Assembly: GCA_002794775.1 (NCBI GenBank)
Contig: NBAY01000071.1
Location: 124,001-188,000, forward strand
Length of the DNA stretch: 64,000 bases
From: Porodaedalea pini
Taxonomy: Eukaryota; Basidiomycota; Agaricomycetes; Hymenochaetales; Hymenochaetaceae
Direction: 5' to 3'
Position 1 is the stretch's first letter, and each line of letters begins with the position of its first letter. The notes under the pieces were generated by a model, which saw only the letters and a list, made by a program, of their open reading frames with translations, was not told the origin of the DNA and made no database searches. Position numbers and translations under genes: made by a program. Positions 22,929 to 34,406 of this stretch are shown one piece after another.

Positions 22929-25525
22929 CTAAGTACTATAGTCTACAAAACTTTGAAGTTTAAAGGCAATACTTGGCGGGAATTTAAATTTCGTAAGGCG
23001 GTCTCCGAAAGTATTCACTACCAGGGATATACCTGTTCGCAACTCTGTTTTATCGCCGATGAGCTTGGCACAATATTTCAATTCTATCAGTCTACCTGTT
23101 GATAACCCTTCGACCCATTCGCTGGCAAGAGCAGTCTCTGTCTTCAGAACTATCAGTTCATCCTCGCTTTTCTAACATTCAAACATCAGAAGGGATCCGG
23201 AAATGGATAGTAATTGTGACTCTCACCGTATCTCTCAATTCCATCGCAGATACGATGCCAGACAATTCCAATTGATAATCTTCTATAGCAGAGAGGAATA
23301 ATATCATGGCCTCGAGGACACGAGGTATGTCGCGCTGGACATGGCCAAGCATATCCTCCCGTAGAGAATGTGACACCAAATTACTGAGAACTAGAAGCAT
23401 CAGACATGTCAGCACAGGGTTAAAAACTAATGGACGACTTGAAGCATGCCCTCGACAATCATCACATCCAGCTCTTTATTGGGCAAAGCCTTCTGTGCTG
23501 CTTTATCTTTACGTTCCCTCGTCCACCAGATGGTGACATCATGCATTCGTAGCCAGGAAGGGAGCACAAAGCGCGAGACAGATGAGACGGTGCTCGTCGC
23601 AACTTTCGAGGCGTCTGGCGTGACTACATTGATGGATGCTGAGTGTGTCCAAGAATGTAGCGTTGCCCTGAAGATCTCAGAAAACCCAATCGAGTCAGCT
23701 GTTGATCGAGTTAAAGCTCCGGTGACAGAACCATCCGAAGAAAGAGTTTCTGCAAGTTGGTCGATGGGAGTGACTTGGTGCGTTTTAAAAACTTGGGTGC
23801 GGATCACGGGTGTTGTTGTTTTCTCTGTAGAAATCAATGGTTTCGCGACAGGAGGCTCCAGAGCTAAGAGGAGATGTCAGCCACTGCGAGACAGGTAGCG
23901 CATACACCGACCTTGCGGAGGCTGCGGAGGGTTACCACGACGGAGGAAAAGCTGATAATCGCTGCCTAAAACTAAGAGGCTGCGTCGGAGTAAGGTAGCC
24001 CACAACGATGGGCTGTGCTTTGCATCGCTGTAGATTACGGCCCGTTTCGCAGCCATCTGATCTGAATCAGAGGAAAGCAAGCAAAGCTCATGAAATGCAT
24101 GAAACTTGCGTTCGAAATGCCATAATCATGAGTAAAATAAGGAAAGGATTTAAAGTAAACAGTGAGACGAACCTGAAAGTAAGGCTCGGTAGAGTTTATT
24201 CCAGAAACAAGTATGAGTCCGGAATCTTTAGAAGCCTCGGTCGCTACAACCGGCTAATAGAGAAATATGAATAAGAGATACGAAATGCAAGCTTTCACTT
24301 ACAAAAGAGAAAACAGCATCAAACATCGTCGACGAGATGTCCCATAATATCTGACTTGACAGAGCAAGGAAGAATGCGCGAATAATCAGATCGAAGTGAT
24401 ACCAGAGAAACGTGATCGTGAATGTGGGACGAAGAAAGTGAGCTGTGAACGGACTGCAATATATATGAGATACGTCAGTTTCACACATCATGCATGAGGC
24501 AGCACAAGCTGAAACGAACCGGAGGAAATTATGAATGATCGGTAGCCGATAAAGCATGGGCAGCACAGTAGAACGCAATACGCAAAATATTAGCAGCGAT
24601 GAGGCCATGGATGTTGCTGAGAGCATAGATATGGAGAGCATGGAGGTGATCAATGATGGGAATGCCTGCACCCAGAGCTGCTTGTAGATTGACTTATGAA
24701 CAACGCGCAATACTCATTGTCGAAGAGAAAACATACATTTGACTGGCTCGACCAACGAATACTAAATCGGATTTTGAGGATGTCGCGAAGCCAATAAAAT
24801 AAGGCACAAGACAACTGAGATAGGAAGAGGAAACAAAGGCGACCATTGAGGTGATATGGATGTTTCCTAGAACGAGAGTAAGTTCCACGCGTTATAATAC
24901 CAGACGAAAGGGGACAATTGCATTCACTTTGATCCAGCCCAAATACCCAGCTTGGGGTCGCCTCTGGCACTTTTTTCAACAGTTTGCGCCATGATCGAGT
25001 GGTATGTTGCCAAGCACGCGGAGGAAACAAGAGTAACCAGCAAGGCATGTTGATACTGACGCTCTGAAGCATGTTGGAAGAGAGTCTGACGAGGAGACAA
25101 CGAAGAGGAGCAACCCGCTTTCCATATAACGAGTAAGATAGCATCCTTTACCTGAAGTGATGAAAAAACAACACACCTTTTGTATATGACTTTCTCAAGA
25201 CGGCAATCGGAACCGACGCAGATGACCACCAGAGCGTGGCACAAAAAAGCGTCAGAGGCGAAAACCAATTCACTAGCCATCCAAGCATGCCTAATGACTC
25301 TAAGCCACCGAGCTGCCAGGCAGTCCAGAAGGCAGTTAACACCCAAGCAGCGGCTGCTGAAACCGACAAAACATTATAAACGAATCTTCGGGCAAGGATG
25401 GTCTTGACCAATGGTTCATATACCAACGATGCAGGCGGGATAGAGGGAGTGGGCCGGGTCGAAAGTGAGGAGGAGATTGCAGTAGCTGGACCCGATGCGG
25501 TTTGACGCTTCGAGGAAGTATTCAT
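22929..25525 (-). CDS. NDC1: Nucleoporin/spindle-pole-body membrane protein Ndc1 (Cut11-like)
   Basis: Ndc1 is a polytopic nuclear-envelope protein needed to insert pore complexes and spindle pole bodies. The start at 25525 opens with a Ser/Thr-rich leader, then LVYEPLVKTILARRFVYNV and a first membrane helix with WVLTAFWTAWQLGG. Further hydrophobic segments follow across about 25350-24230. One conserved stretch reads PFTAHFLRPTFTITFLWYHF then RAFFLALSSQILWDISS; it is the typical end of the membrane domain. The soluble C-terminal half includes GFSEIFRATLHSWTHSASI and VQRDIPRVLEAMILFLSAI. Reading on past the last intron gives TFGDRLTKFKFPP and KLQSFVDYST with the stop at 22929-22931, a very typical Ndc1 end. 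Several short introns are present. It is divergent from PEX19, with 138 bp between starts. Confidence 0.85.
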
Positions 25526-25663
25526 GGCGATGTGTGAGCTCGAGGTTGACGAGAGACAAAAGACTGCTGGGGCCGTGTCGCGCGTGCGGCACGAACAAAT
25601 AACGCGTCAACTCTGGCCGTGACCTTCCCCTAGTGTCACCAGTACTTCTGTTATTCTTTGATC
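25526..25663. promoter_or_regulatory. Shared divergent promoter, NDC1 and PEX19
   Basis: This 138 bp interval lies between outward-facing start codons, with an ACGCGT hexamer at 25602-25607. The call rests on geometry and the single hexamer. Confidence 0.45.
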
Positions 25664-26917
25664 ATGTCGCATAAACCAGCTATGCAAGAGGAAAACGTTG
25701 ACGATTTGGACGGTATGTGCAGCTCAGGCATGAGAATTATTTGCGATTTCATATTCAACAGATATCGTTGAGCAATTTGACGCGAAGCCTACGAACGAGC
25801 CTTGGCCACCCCAGACTATGACCTCGAAAGGTCCTCCTCGCGGAACGTCAACTCCTTCATCTTCAACGGCAAAGCCTGCATCTAATGCATCGGCCTCTGT
25901 GATTGATTCTGGCGCGTCGTCCGGACCACTTCCCGACGACCTCGCAAAGCAGCTCGCAGAAGGTATGGAGTCGTTAATGCGTGAACTATCAGAAGGCCAC
26001 CACGTTCCTGTTTCGGAGGACGAGAAGAAGCGTCAGGAGGCTTGGGAAAGGATGCTGATAGAGGGAATGAATGGAATAGGAGGGGATGAGCTACTTGACC
26101 GCGATTCGAGGGATAAGTGCAGAGGAGATTCTGAAGCCTCACAGAAGAAATCCGGAGATGACTTCCAGGCGAGCATCCTGCAAGCAATGGAAAAACTTAA
26201 AGACAGCGACTCTACCCTGCATGTTAGTCGTGTCGTTTCAGACTCGGTACCGCGAAGCGCTATTGACATATATCAGACGGATGCTTCCTCTGCAGCCACC
26301 ACTTCGGACGATCCCCTTGAAGCCATCCTAAGCCAGCTAGGCTCCGGTCTGGACGGATCAGGTGAAGACAATGGAGAGTTACAAGACATGCTCGAAACTA
26401 TGATGCAACAATTAATGAGCAAAGAGGTCTTGTACGAGCCGTTAAAAGAGCTTCACGAAAAGGTGAGAGTTGTATGTCGTGCACTAATATCTGTTGCTCA
26501 CGACCCCATCATCTTCACGTATATCAATGCCAGTTTCCCAATTATCTGTCCGAAAACGAGCCAAACCTATCGTCAGAAGACAGAACGCGCTTTCAAAATC
26601 AGATGGTTCGGGTCTCAGCTATTGTGGAGATTTTCGAGGATCAATCATACAAGGAAGAGGATCAGGAGAAAGGTGCTCAAATTGTGTCATTGATGAACGA
26701 AGTGAGTCGACTGTTCTATCTGTTAGCAACACAGAGGGCATGTCTTTTCGGTCTCCTCCGCTGCTTGCTCCTCTCAAATGCATGTGCTGACCGGCGTCCA
26801 TGTCAGATGCAATCGTTCGGATCGCCTCCTTCTGAAATCATGGGTTCTTTACCGCCTGGGCTCGACTTCGGGTCTGATGGTACTCCCAAATTGCCAGAGG
26901 GCTGTACCATAATGTGA
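25664..26917 (+). CDS. PEX19: Peroxin Pex19, peroxisomal membrane protein chaperone and import receptor
   Basis: Pex19 binds newly made peroxisomal membrane proteins in the cytosol and delivers them through Pex3. A short first exon (MSHKPAMQEENVDDLD) is split by an intron before DIVEQFDAKP. A disordered Ser/Thr/Pro part with the N-terminal Pex3-binding region follows. The conserved helical domain then reads DDLAKQLAEGMESLMREL, DDPLEAILSQLGSGLDG, MLETMMQQLMSKEVLYEPLK, IVEIFEDQSYKEEDQEKG and GAQIVSLMNE, with MQSFGSPPSEIMG after the last intron. The protein ends GCTIM; CTIM is a CaaX farnesylation box, as in other Pex19 proteins. Introns lie at about 25712-25761, 26463-26530 and 26703-26807. It is convergent with a peroxisomal peroxiredoxin. 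Confidence 0.95.
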
Positions 26918-27131
26918 TTGGCTCTTAAGTTTTACTCTCCTTGAATGCATGTGAATGTTGTACGATTTATATCGCAGTTTACGATCAAATTAAAAGAACA
27001 TCGTGCATACGACAGCCCACAATCCCACCGACAAGCCTTAAGAGTCGTCAACGATGGCACATTGAGCAAATCTTGATCTCCATAAACTCTAATTCTACGG
27101 TGTTATTTGCTAATTTATTATCAGGATGTCC

Positions 27132-28004
27132 TCACAGCTTAGCAAGGATAGCCTCCGCTCCGGAGACCGTTACACCAGGGGCCGATTCAAGCTGTACATG
27201 GTTATGAGTAAGTCCATGTTTAGGTGTCAGCGCAGCTAATGATACTCACGCCGATGTATTCGATCTTCAGGTCATTGATAATCATTGCGTAACGTGCGGT
27301 ACGAACGCCCATTCCACGTTCTGTGAGATCGACGATGAGCCCCATTGATGCTGACCACTTGGCACCTGCGCCATTGTTACTAAAGTCGAGACAGCCATAG
27401 AGGTCGTGTGTATCGACGCGCACCTGCATCTGACAGACAAACAATCTGCACACGACATTGATAAGGCTTGGAAGGTGCTACCATATCATCTGCACCTTAC
27501 CTTATCCTTGACACCTTCGACGCGTCCCCATCCACTCATGACGAAGGGGTCATTTGCCGCGACGACAGCTATAACATCAACGCCTTTGGCTTTGAACTCA
27601 TCAAAATTCTTCAAGAATCCTGGCAGATGGTCCACATGGCAAGTTGGCTTTGGCACCACGCGTTTGAAGGTCATAAACTCTTCGACAGTAACGACAGGCC
27701 TGAGAAAAACTTACGGTGAAAGCTCCGGGAACCGAGAACAGGACCACTTTCTTCCCTTTCCACTCATCAGTTTTCAGCTGGGCAGCTGCACATGTACGAC
27801 CATTAGCCTTGGATTGTTAGATTGACTCTTGAGATGTCCGTACGGATGCCACAAGCAAGCTAAATGATATTGCATCAGATAATGGTCGAGATTGGCAGCC
27901 CAGATAGTGAGCCTTACCCCGTTCTCCAATTCCTGACTATAAGGGACGTACTGAAATGTGCCACCCGGAATCTTGTCACCGACCTTGACCGAAACGTTGG
28001 ACAT
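27132..28004 (-). CDS. PMP20: Peroxisomal peroxiredoxin, PMP20/AHP1 (Prx5) type
   Basis: This is a thiol peroxidase that reduces hydrogen peroxide and alkyl hydroperoxides. The start at 28004 gives MSNVSVKVGDKIPGG and FQYVPYSQELENG. After introns come WKGKKVVLFSVPGAFT and PTCHVDHLPGFLKNF; the cysteine in PTC is the peroxidatic one. Next are VIAVVAANDPFVMSGWG, DLYGCLDFSNNGAGAKWSAS and RYAMIINDLKIEYIGV. The last exon reads ESAPGVTVSGAEAILAKL. The terminal AKL is a type 1 peroxisomal import signal of the kind found on yeast PMP20. An in-frame Met at 28064 would add 20 residues with no homology, so 28004 is preferred. The length of about 170 residues fits the family. Its convergent neighbour is PEX19. 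Confidence 0.92.
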
Positions 28005-28064
28005 ACTTGCTGATCTGCTTTGTACTTGTGTTGATAAGCAGTCTTGGTGGTGGGAGGATAGCAA

Positions 28065-28406
28065 GGACCGCGTGGCGGTGACGGATGATCGAAGTTATAT
28101 GCTCCATATTTGGGCGTCGATCCCTAAACTCGCTTATAGACCCTGCCAAACAGCGTACAAGCCAAAACATTATTACACCGACACTCTAAACAAATACTCG
28201 TGCACCTTACAGCATTTTTAACTATATATTCATTAAGGACGATTCTATGAACTCTGCTCCCGGGAAGTATGCCAGGGTGTTCCGAAGTCCGAATTAGGAT
28301 GTCGATGCGTGTCTGTTCTGCACGTGTCTGTCCACTTCGATTCCCGCCTCGCTAAGAGTGCACAGCCGTAACCTGAGACATCTTTATCATACATGATTGT
28401 GAACCC
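28065..28406. other. Intergenic, promoter of the peroxiredoxin and 3' region of the reductase gene
   Basis: About 340 bp lie between tandem minus-strand genes. No ORF, RNA gene or repeat was recognised. It includes a run of short A/T tracts near 28200-28240. Confidence 0.4.
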
Positions 28407-29913
28407 CTACTGTCTTAGCTGCTTCATTATTTGCCCCTGAATTATGACTAGAAGTGCATATAATATCTCAATGCGCTAAGGCAGGTCAGCACTTTTGAGG
28501 GTTTGCAAGGAAGATGGCGGGGATAGAGGTAGCTCACCGGAGTATCAACCCCCAGCTCCCGTGCCTTCCGTAAAACCTCACCCACTATCACCTCTATCTC
28601 CATTGGCCTTCCGTTCTCACAGTCTAGAAGCATACTGGCCTTGTGTTTAGCGTCTGGCCTGCGGTGAATGTTGCCCGTAGATCGGATTGTATCATCCACA
28701 ATGGAAAAGGGGAGCGCAGATTCATCAAATCCCATGGCTCGACCGACCGCAAGGTTTTCTAACATGATCGCTCGAATGACCGGGGCAACTGTAGCTTCAA
28801 CGGCAGGCTCCTGAAATATTGCTCTAACTGGGTAACGGCTTGTCGCCGCAATGGAGGAGAAAGCAATATTCCTTTCTTATGTGAGACTGGGAGCGAATGC
28901 AGTAGTTAAGTGGAACTTACCAGAAGTTCTTCTTGAAGCGATAACGTTGAATCTCTGGGACCAGTGTGACATCGCTTCCTCCCGCAACAAGCATCCTCCC
29001 GATGTCATTCAGCAGTTCCACTTCTTCCGGTGTCTGTGACTCGTCGGAATAGTTCCCAGGTTTATATAGACCTATGACCAGCCTATCCTTTTGTAGCGGA
29101 AAATCAGGATGCATATCTTTGTTAGATATACGGATTAGTTCAGGCCTTACAAAATTACTATGTTGCACGACATTTTCGCTCAGCAAGTTTGTTCCGATGT
29201 TCACCGTGCAGCTAAGTATGCGGGGTACCCCTGTTCTGGGCACTTTCGAAGCAGCTTCGAAGAGCTCATTCTCAATGCCCAGGCCATTTTGCAGAAGTAC
29301 GTAAGCAGGCTGAGGCTGCATGTATGAAGGAGATAGAAGCGGCTCGAGAACGGTGCTTGTGGGTGCTATTTCGGGGAGAACCTTCGTTGCTACAAGCACG
29401 TATGAGTACGGCCGGTCAAGGGCTTCAATTACAGAAGAACATACTAGAACGATGAATGTAAGCATGAACGAAGCTTGTTTGTTTTAGTCGGAAGCTTACG
29501 GCGATCTGGCCTCCAATGTTTAATGTTACCGTACTTCTCGCTCATAATATGTATTCCGTCGCCTGAATGAAGAAAATATGAGCGGTCGAGTCCCATATGC
29601 CTTGAGAATACCACGAACGCTTCACAGCTTCGTAATTGCTTCTCGCGACGACCGTGACACGAGCCATGCCACTTCTTTGCAGAATTAGGGAGTCTTCAAT
29701 GCGAAAAGTAAGTCAGGAAGCCTCGGATACTAGATCTTGAGGAGAATAGAACAGAAAATCACATATCACCCCAATCGCACCAAACCCAACAAGCAAGACA
29801 TCTTTTGCAGTTGCAGACATTGTCGAATATGATCTCACTCGAGGATCAAGCCAAGCTTGCTTAGGCAAACTAGCGAGTCGAAGAGATTGAGAGCGAAAGA
29901 TAAGAGAGAGCAT
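28407..29913 (-). CDS. Ketopantoate reductase (ApbA/PanE family), possible mitochondrial form
   Basis: The family makes pantoate from 2-dehydropantoate with NADPH, for pantothenate and coenzyme A synthesis; some fungal members may act on other 2-oxo acids. The dinucleotide-binding motif is GFGAIGV in KDVLLVGFGAIGV. Then come YSYVLVATKVLPEI, YVLLQNGLGIENELFE, PRILSCTVNIGTNL, RYRFKKNFWNIAFSSIAA (the conserved Lys-Asn of the substrate site) and GRPMEIEVIVGEVLRKAREL. Removing an intron at about 28474-28535 converts the end to DTPRIEILYALL, the classic family C-terminus, with stop at 28407-28409. Met 29913 gives an Arg/Ser/Leu-rich, acid-poor leader ending RSYSTMSATAKD. Met 29820 (MSATAKD) gives the cytosolic-length form. 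The exons between about 29750 and 29480 are the least certain. Confidence 0.82.
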
Positions 29914-30744
29914 TAATAAAATCAGCCTGAGTGTGTGCCGATCACTTCTGACTCATGCCGAAAATAACTCACAGCGTCAATATTAATGAAGCGTAGTAAA
30001 TATTAATAGCCACAAAGATGACCGTGCAATTCAAGTTGTAATTTGTAGTACTACAGTGCACGGCCACGTTCGCCATGAAACTCGTCTTGCAACCCTTTTT
30101 AGCCTTGCCGAGGGAATGAAGTTATCCTTGTCAAACCAAGAAAACAGTTATGATCATTTATAAGGAACGAGGCGAAGAGTATAAGTAAAAATGCATCCCA
30201 ACCGTCTGCAAGTCTGACATAAATTCAAAGCACGGCGAAAATCATTGGCATGCTTTGCAAAACACCGCAACGCAAGAGGTCACATTATAACGGGTCTGAA
30301 CTCGAACCTCGAAATGAGACAGACTCCGTCATAGATGATACCTAAACATACCAGAAAGATAGAAGATAGAAAAAAACGCAGAGTAACTCTTTTCCATGAA
30401 GACAACGAGCGGCTTGCAAGAGCCCACAAGTCAATCGAGGTGCCGAGCGACTTTCTAAGCTCCAATCTTCGATAAACAGCGCGACAGGAATTCATAATGT
30501 ATCAACTAGAGATCCGCCTCACCGTTTCACGGCCTTGGAAACAATGAACTAGAACACCATCGGTATCCTGCGAAACCGCGATTTATTGCCAGAGCTGGAA
30601 AAGACGCACGAAGGGCGACAAATTATAAACGCATTCGCGGTCACGAGAGTGAATTAAGAGCATTAATCAAAGGAAACATCGCCCCGCGGTAACTTCACTC
30701 CCGAATATCGGAGCAAACCAGATCACGTTATGACCGTCCGCGCC
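29914..30744. other. Intergenic stretch with no supported gene
   Basis: About 830 bp lie between two tandem minus-strand genes. A 71-residue minus-strand ORF at 30280-30495 has one hydrophobic stretch (FFLSSIFLVCLGIIYDGV) but no family signature, and I do not call it. Nothing else was recognised. Confidence 0.4.
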
Positions 30745-31135
30745 CTACGATGAAAGAAGTTGGGATATCTTGTGCTCTACATCCTTGGCAGAAAGGTTAT
30801 CTAGTTCCACATGTTTCTCCACGCCGTACTCTGCGAATGGTGGTCAGAAACGGACAGCAGCTATAAGAGAATAAAGTACCGAAGCGAGCAAATGCCCTTG
30901 CGGGGGTGCCTCTTGCCTCACGAATTAACACAGGCAGGTGCGGATTGTGCTGCTTCAATGTTGGGTATGAAGCATGAATAAATTGTCTGTCGACGGACAT
31001 GACGGGTGTCAACACCATGCTGCCGGTGAGCTGGAGGCTCACGCACCTTATGCCAGCAGATGCCGGACCCGACTGGCAGCACAAGAGTCGAATCTCTCTG
31101 ATTGTCGGCGACAGTGCTTTTGCCAACGACGACAT
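30745..31135 (-). CDS. NDUFA2: NADH:ubiquinone oxidoreductase subunit NDUFA2 (B8/NI8M)
   Basis: This is a small accessory subunit of mitochondrial complex I with a thioredoxin-like fold. The start at 31135 gives MSSLAKALSPTIREIRLLCC, close to the family start. Two introns are removed: one of about 60 bp joins SAGIR to QFIHASYPTLKQHNP, and one near 30832-30880 joins ARF to EYGVEKHVELDNLSAKD. The middle has LPVLIREARGTPARAFARF, very close to the usual LPILIREA pattern. The end is KISQLLSS with stop at 30745-30747. About 90 residues is the normal size. It is divergent from the RGS gene with 221 bp between starts. Confidence 0.93.
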
Positions 31136-31356
31136 GGACGACAACGACGAACACTGATCGTGACTGTTCGAGTGTTTAGTCGGTAAGCAGTGAAGCACGA
31201 CAAGCACAGGTGCGAGCGTGAGAATCATCTACCATTTCAGCTGGGACCGAACGAACCGACCGCGCGAACGTTAACGTTGTCTGGAACAAACCCCGTCTTG
31301 CGCCCACGCTTCATCTCTCGTTCACCCCCGCGCTCGTTGACGCCACGCTCAGTACA
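31136..31356. promoter_or_regulatory. Shared divergent promoter, NDUFA2 and RAX1-like genes
   Basis: This 221 bp interval lies between outward-facing starts. No specific motif stands out. Confidence 0.4.
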
Positions 31357-32779
31357 ATGGAGGGCGGCAATAATGTGTACAACAATAACGACGCGCCTGA
31401 CGATGGTCGACGCAATCGGCTGCCGTCTTTTGCAGAGGTGCTCGCAAGGAAGACGAGACCACCCGTGGACCTCTTCATGTTTTAGTGCGTACATGTTCTT
31501 CTTCTTTTTTCAATGTATTGTGTTTGAGATTAGAATGGAGGCATTTGTATTAACTTGATACTTACTATCGACCTTTCCCTCTAGTTTATTTTTGCAGCGT
31601 GAGGGCTCGGAAGACATTCTAGACTTTTGGCTCGACGTTCAGCAGCATGAGAATCTGTGCCGTGCCTATTTCAAGGATGTGCGCAAGTCAGGTCGTACTA
31701 TCAAAGAAGATTGGCCACAGTACTGGGACTATGCTCGCCGTCGCGGCTCCATTTACGGTACCGTTGTTGGATTTGGTGGCAACGCGCGCGGTGGCGACCC
31801 TGGCACCAAACGCAGCACGGCCAGCACTGGTGAGATGTTGTCAGAGCAGGAGCGGTACGGTCAACGTGATGAGAAAGAACGACTTGGCGAACGGAGCACA
31901 AGTCCTCGATCGCTGACTCCAGGGATGTATGAGAAGGAACCACATCGGGCTGCTTCACCCAGTGAAACGCACGACCCTCGTCGCTCTTCCACACCATTTT
32001 CACTTTCCGGAAGGGCGTCAGCGTTGCACAAGCGTGTCAGTCGAGCTCCGACAGTCATTCCTCGTACGGCCGCCATCACTCGCATGGACCTTGTAGCATC
32101 CGCAGAGCGGATCTATTTTAGATACCTTTCTCCGCCGACGCGCGCATCCTTGGCTGCCGATTCCTCCCAGAACCATGAAATTTATCTCCCACCCTCTCTC
32201 AGGATCCACTCTTTCACACTTTCGTCTACCCGTGAGCCGAAATCTCAGGACGAGCTCAATGCGCTCGCGCAGATCCCCGACATGTTTCACGCGCAAAAGG
32301 ACTACTGCTTCCGCGCTATGGAGCAAGATGCTTACCCTCGCTTCCTGCGGGCTAAGGCGTTCGGAAACCTGACTCCAGTCAGCGCGCTCGTGCGTCTTGT
32401 ACTCGGGTTGGTTATTCTCTGGGTCGGCCTCGCGGTCGGCTTCTCTCTTATTTTCTTGGATGTTAAACCCAAGTCTAAGCGATTTTTCGTAAGTTCATGC
32501 TCTCCCTCTTTGGATCTCTTCAGACGTCTCATAACTTCATAGCTCTTCATACCATTCACGCTCGCTATTCTCTTCCTAATAAGCCACCAGTATGAGCTCG
32601 ACCCCATTCTCGTTTTCTTGGGCCAGTCAGAGACGACGCCATTCCGTACGCTACGCATCCGTGAGCCTTATGTCAAGAAACTGCTCCTCGGACGCGCAAT
32701 TTGGGTCACCCTTCTCGTTGCAGCCTGCGTTGCTGCGCTTACTCTCATATTCTGGGCGGTACCAGGCCATCGGTTGTAG
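31357..32779 (+). CDS. RAX1: Rax1-like protein: RGS domain with C-terminal membrane segments
   Basis: Rax1 in yeast is a membrane protein that, with Rax2, marks division sites for bud-site choice. The first exon has RRNRLPSFAEVLARKTRPP, and an intron at about 31484-31585 leads to the RGS domain start FLQREGSEDILDFWLDVQQH, then ENLCRAYFKDVRK. A long Ser/Pro-rich insertion splits the RGS domain. Its second half has AERIYFRYLSPPTRA, LPPSLRIHSFTLSS and MFHAQKDYCFRAMEQDAYPR then FLRAKAFGN. Three hydrophobic segments follow: LVLGLVILWVGLAVGFSLIF, then after an intron FIPFTLAILFLIS, and WVTLLVAACVAALTLIFWAV. The end is PGHRL. RGS plus three membrane spans is the Rax1 layout. GTPase-activating activity is not established for this class. 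Confidence 0.85.
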
Positions 32780-33270
32780 GCTGAAGGGTTGTCGTGCTTA
32801 TGTACTCGTCGGGTTTTACCTCTTTGTTTCCTCTGCTTCCACGCTTTGCTTTGTCAAGCTGCTCTTTCACCTCAGCTGGCTTCCTTAATTATTACTCACA
32901 TACCCAGGTTTTTATTCCTTGAACCCTTGCTTTTTATGCCATGAATTAATGACTTCGATCTGTACTTCACTCTTTCCTGGAGTTTTTGTGATTACGGATT
33001 GCTTTCTGCCTTGCTTACTGTTTACGGTGTTGTACGCCGGAATCACGTTGCACTCGTCATGATAAAAATGAGTAACTCAAGCTTGTTGAGCAATATGTAA
33101 CAAAAAGGGCTAGGCATACGGAATAATTGCCAGCGAAAACAAAGGGCGAGCAAAATATACAATAGCTTGATAGTCATCCAAGCATTGGGAATGGCAGGTA
33201 GAGTAATCCAGAAGGGTGCATCTTGATGAGACACGCGAAATTGTAAGGATAAATAAGAAAAAGCAATTCT
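32780..33270. other. Intergenic, convergent 3' regions
   Basis: About 490 bp lie between converging stop codons. It is T-rich on the left. No ORF, RNA gene or repeat was recognised. Confidence 0.45.
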
Positions 33271-34406
33271 CTATTGCTGCGCTGATTCGTTAAAGGCTTT
33301 GACCGCTTCATTGTACTTTTCCATATACGGCTGGAAAGGCATCCGATTGGTAAGCCATGATCGCTCTGTCAGAAAAATAAACGAACCATCTTCTCTTCGT
33401 TTGACAAGCTTTTCCATTTCTTGCCCATTTCACTCGCGAAATTTTGATTATCCTGCAGAGTCGTAATACCCGGTGTATTGGCACGCTGCTCCGAAGCGAA
33501 GCTGATATTCGTGGATCAGTAAATGAAGCGACAAAAGGGCTCGGCCACTTTACTGCCACACTTACATGAAGTATGGTGTGGTGGGCTTGCTGTGTCTGAT
33601 CCGGAACAACTTCTTTTTCCCCTTGACGGCGCGGCGCCTTTGCTGCGAGTGAATACAGGGTCCGCACGGAGATGATATAGCAACATACTTATTGATTTCC
33701 TTGATAATAGCAGGGTCGACATTCTTGAGATACTCCTCGAGCTTCTTCTTATACTCTACTTGAGCCACGTTAACTTCGTCGCTAAAGGCCTATTCAACAG
33801 CAGATTGAGAATGGTACTCGTACAACGAGAATGATTCGGGATGGCTGACTTGTTTTTCATGTTCTGTAAGTGCCTTCCAGGAGACACCCGCTTCTCTGGA
33901 GACTCTACGGACCATATCTGAGCCATTCTCCCCCTCCATTTGCTGACTTCCAGCAAAATATTTGCGGAAGAATAATATGTAAGGACCCCCAGGTGCTTTT
34001 GGAGGCTTATCCTCGGCCTTTATTTTAAGTCGAGGGGTAGCTGGGATAAAAAGGCGTATTTAACAAAGGAAGACAATGGTTGCAAGTTTATCTGGCACGT
34101 ACGTTTCTTGACCGCCGTCTTCTTCTTCACCTTCTTTGGCTTTGGCGCAGCCTTCTTGGTCTTGGACTTCTTTGCGGCAGGCTTTTTCGCAGATTTGCTG
34201 GCGGTCTTTTCCTTCGTAACCGTGTTCTTAGCTGAGGGTTTTGCTGCCGCTGTCGCGGCACGAGCCCAGGCGACGCTTGAGACAGAGAAGCTACGTGTTA
34301 TCAAGGACGGCTGGGTGCGTCGAAAAGCGAACAAAGACGACGCAATGGCATTGCGCGAGATGACGCGCGTCGAGAGCAACGAAAAAAGCATGGAAGGCGG
34401 TGACAA
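33271..34406 (-). CDS. Mitochondrial HMG-box DNA-packaging protein (Abf2/TFAM-like)
   Basis: This protein probably binds, bends and packages mitochondrial DNA. The N-terminus (MLFSLLSTRVISRNAIASSL, with RRTQPSLITRSFSVSS) is a strong mitochondrial presequence. It is followed by an Ala/Lys-rich linker from about 34240 to 34110. HMG box 1 includes KAPGGPYILFFRKYF, DMVRRVSREAGVSWKALTEH and EKQ; the linker helix is VEYKKKLEEYLKNVDPAI. HMG box 2 follows after introns, with TTLQDNQNFASEMGKKWKSL and SNEEK, then PYMEKYNEAVKAFNESAQQ at the end. Two HMG boxes behind a presequence is the Abf2/TFAM plan. Starts at 34406 (MSPPSMLF) or 34391 (MLFSLL) are both possible. Splicing between 33600 and 33480 is uncertain. 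Confidence 0.82.

Noticed and set aside
30280..30495. 71-residue ORF with a hydrophobic stretch
   Set aside because: One possible membrane segment alone is not evidence; no conserved motif or supporting neighbour.
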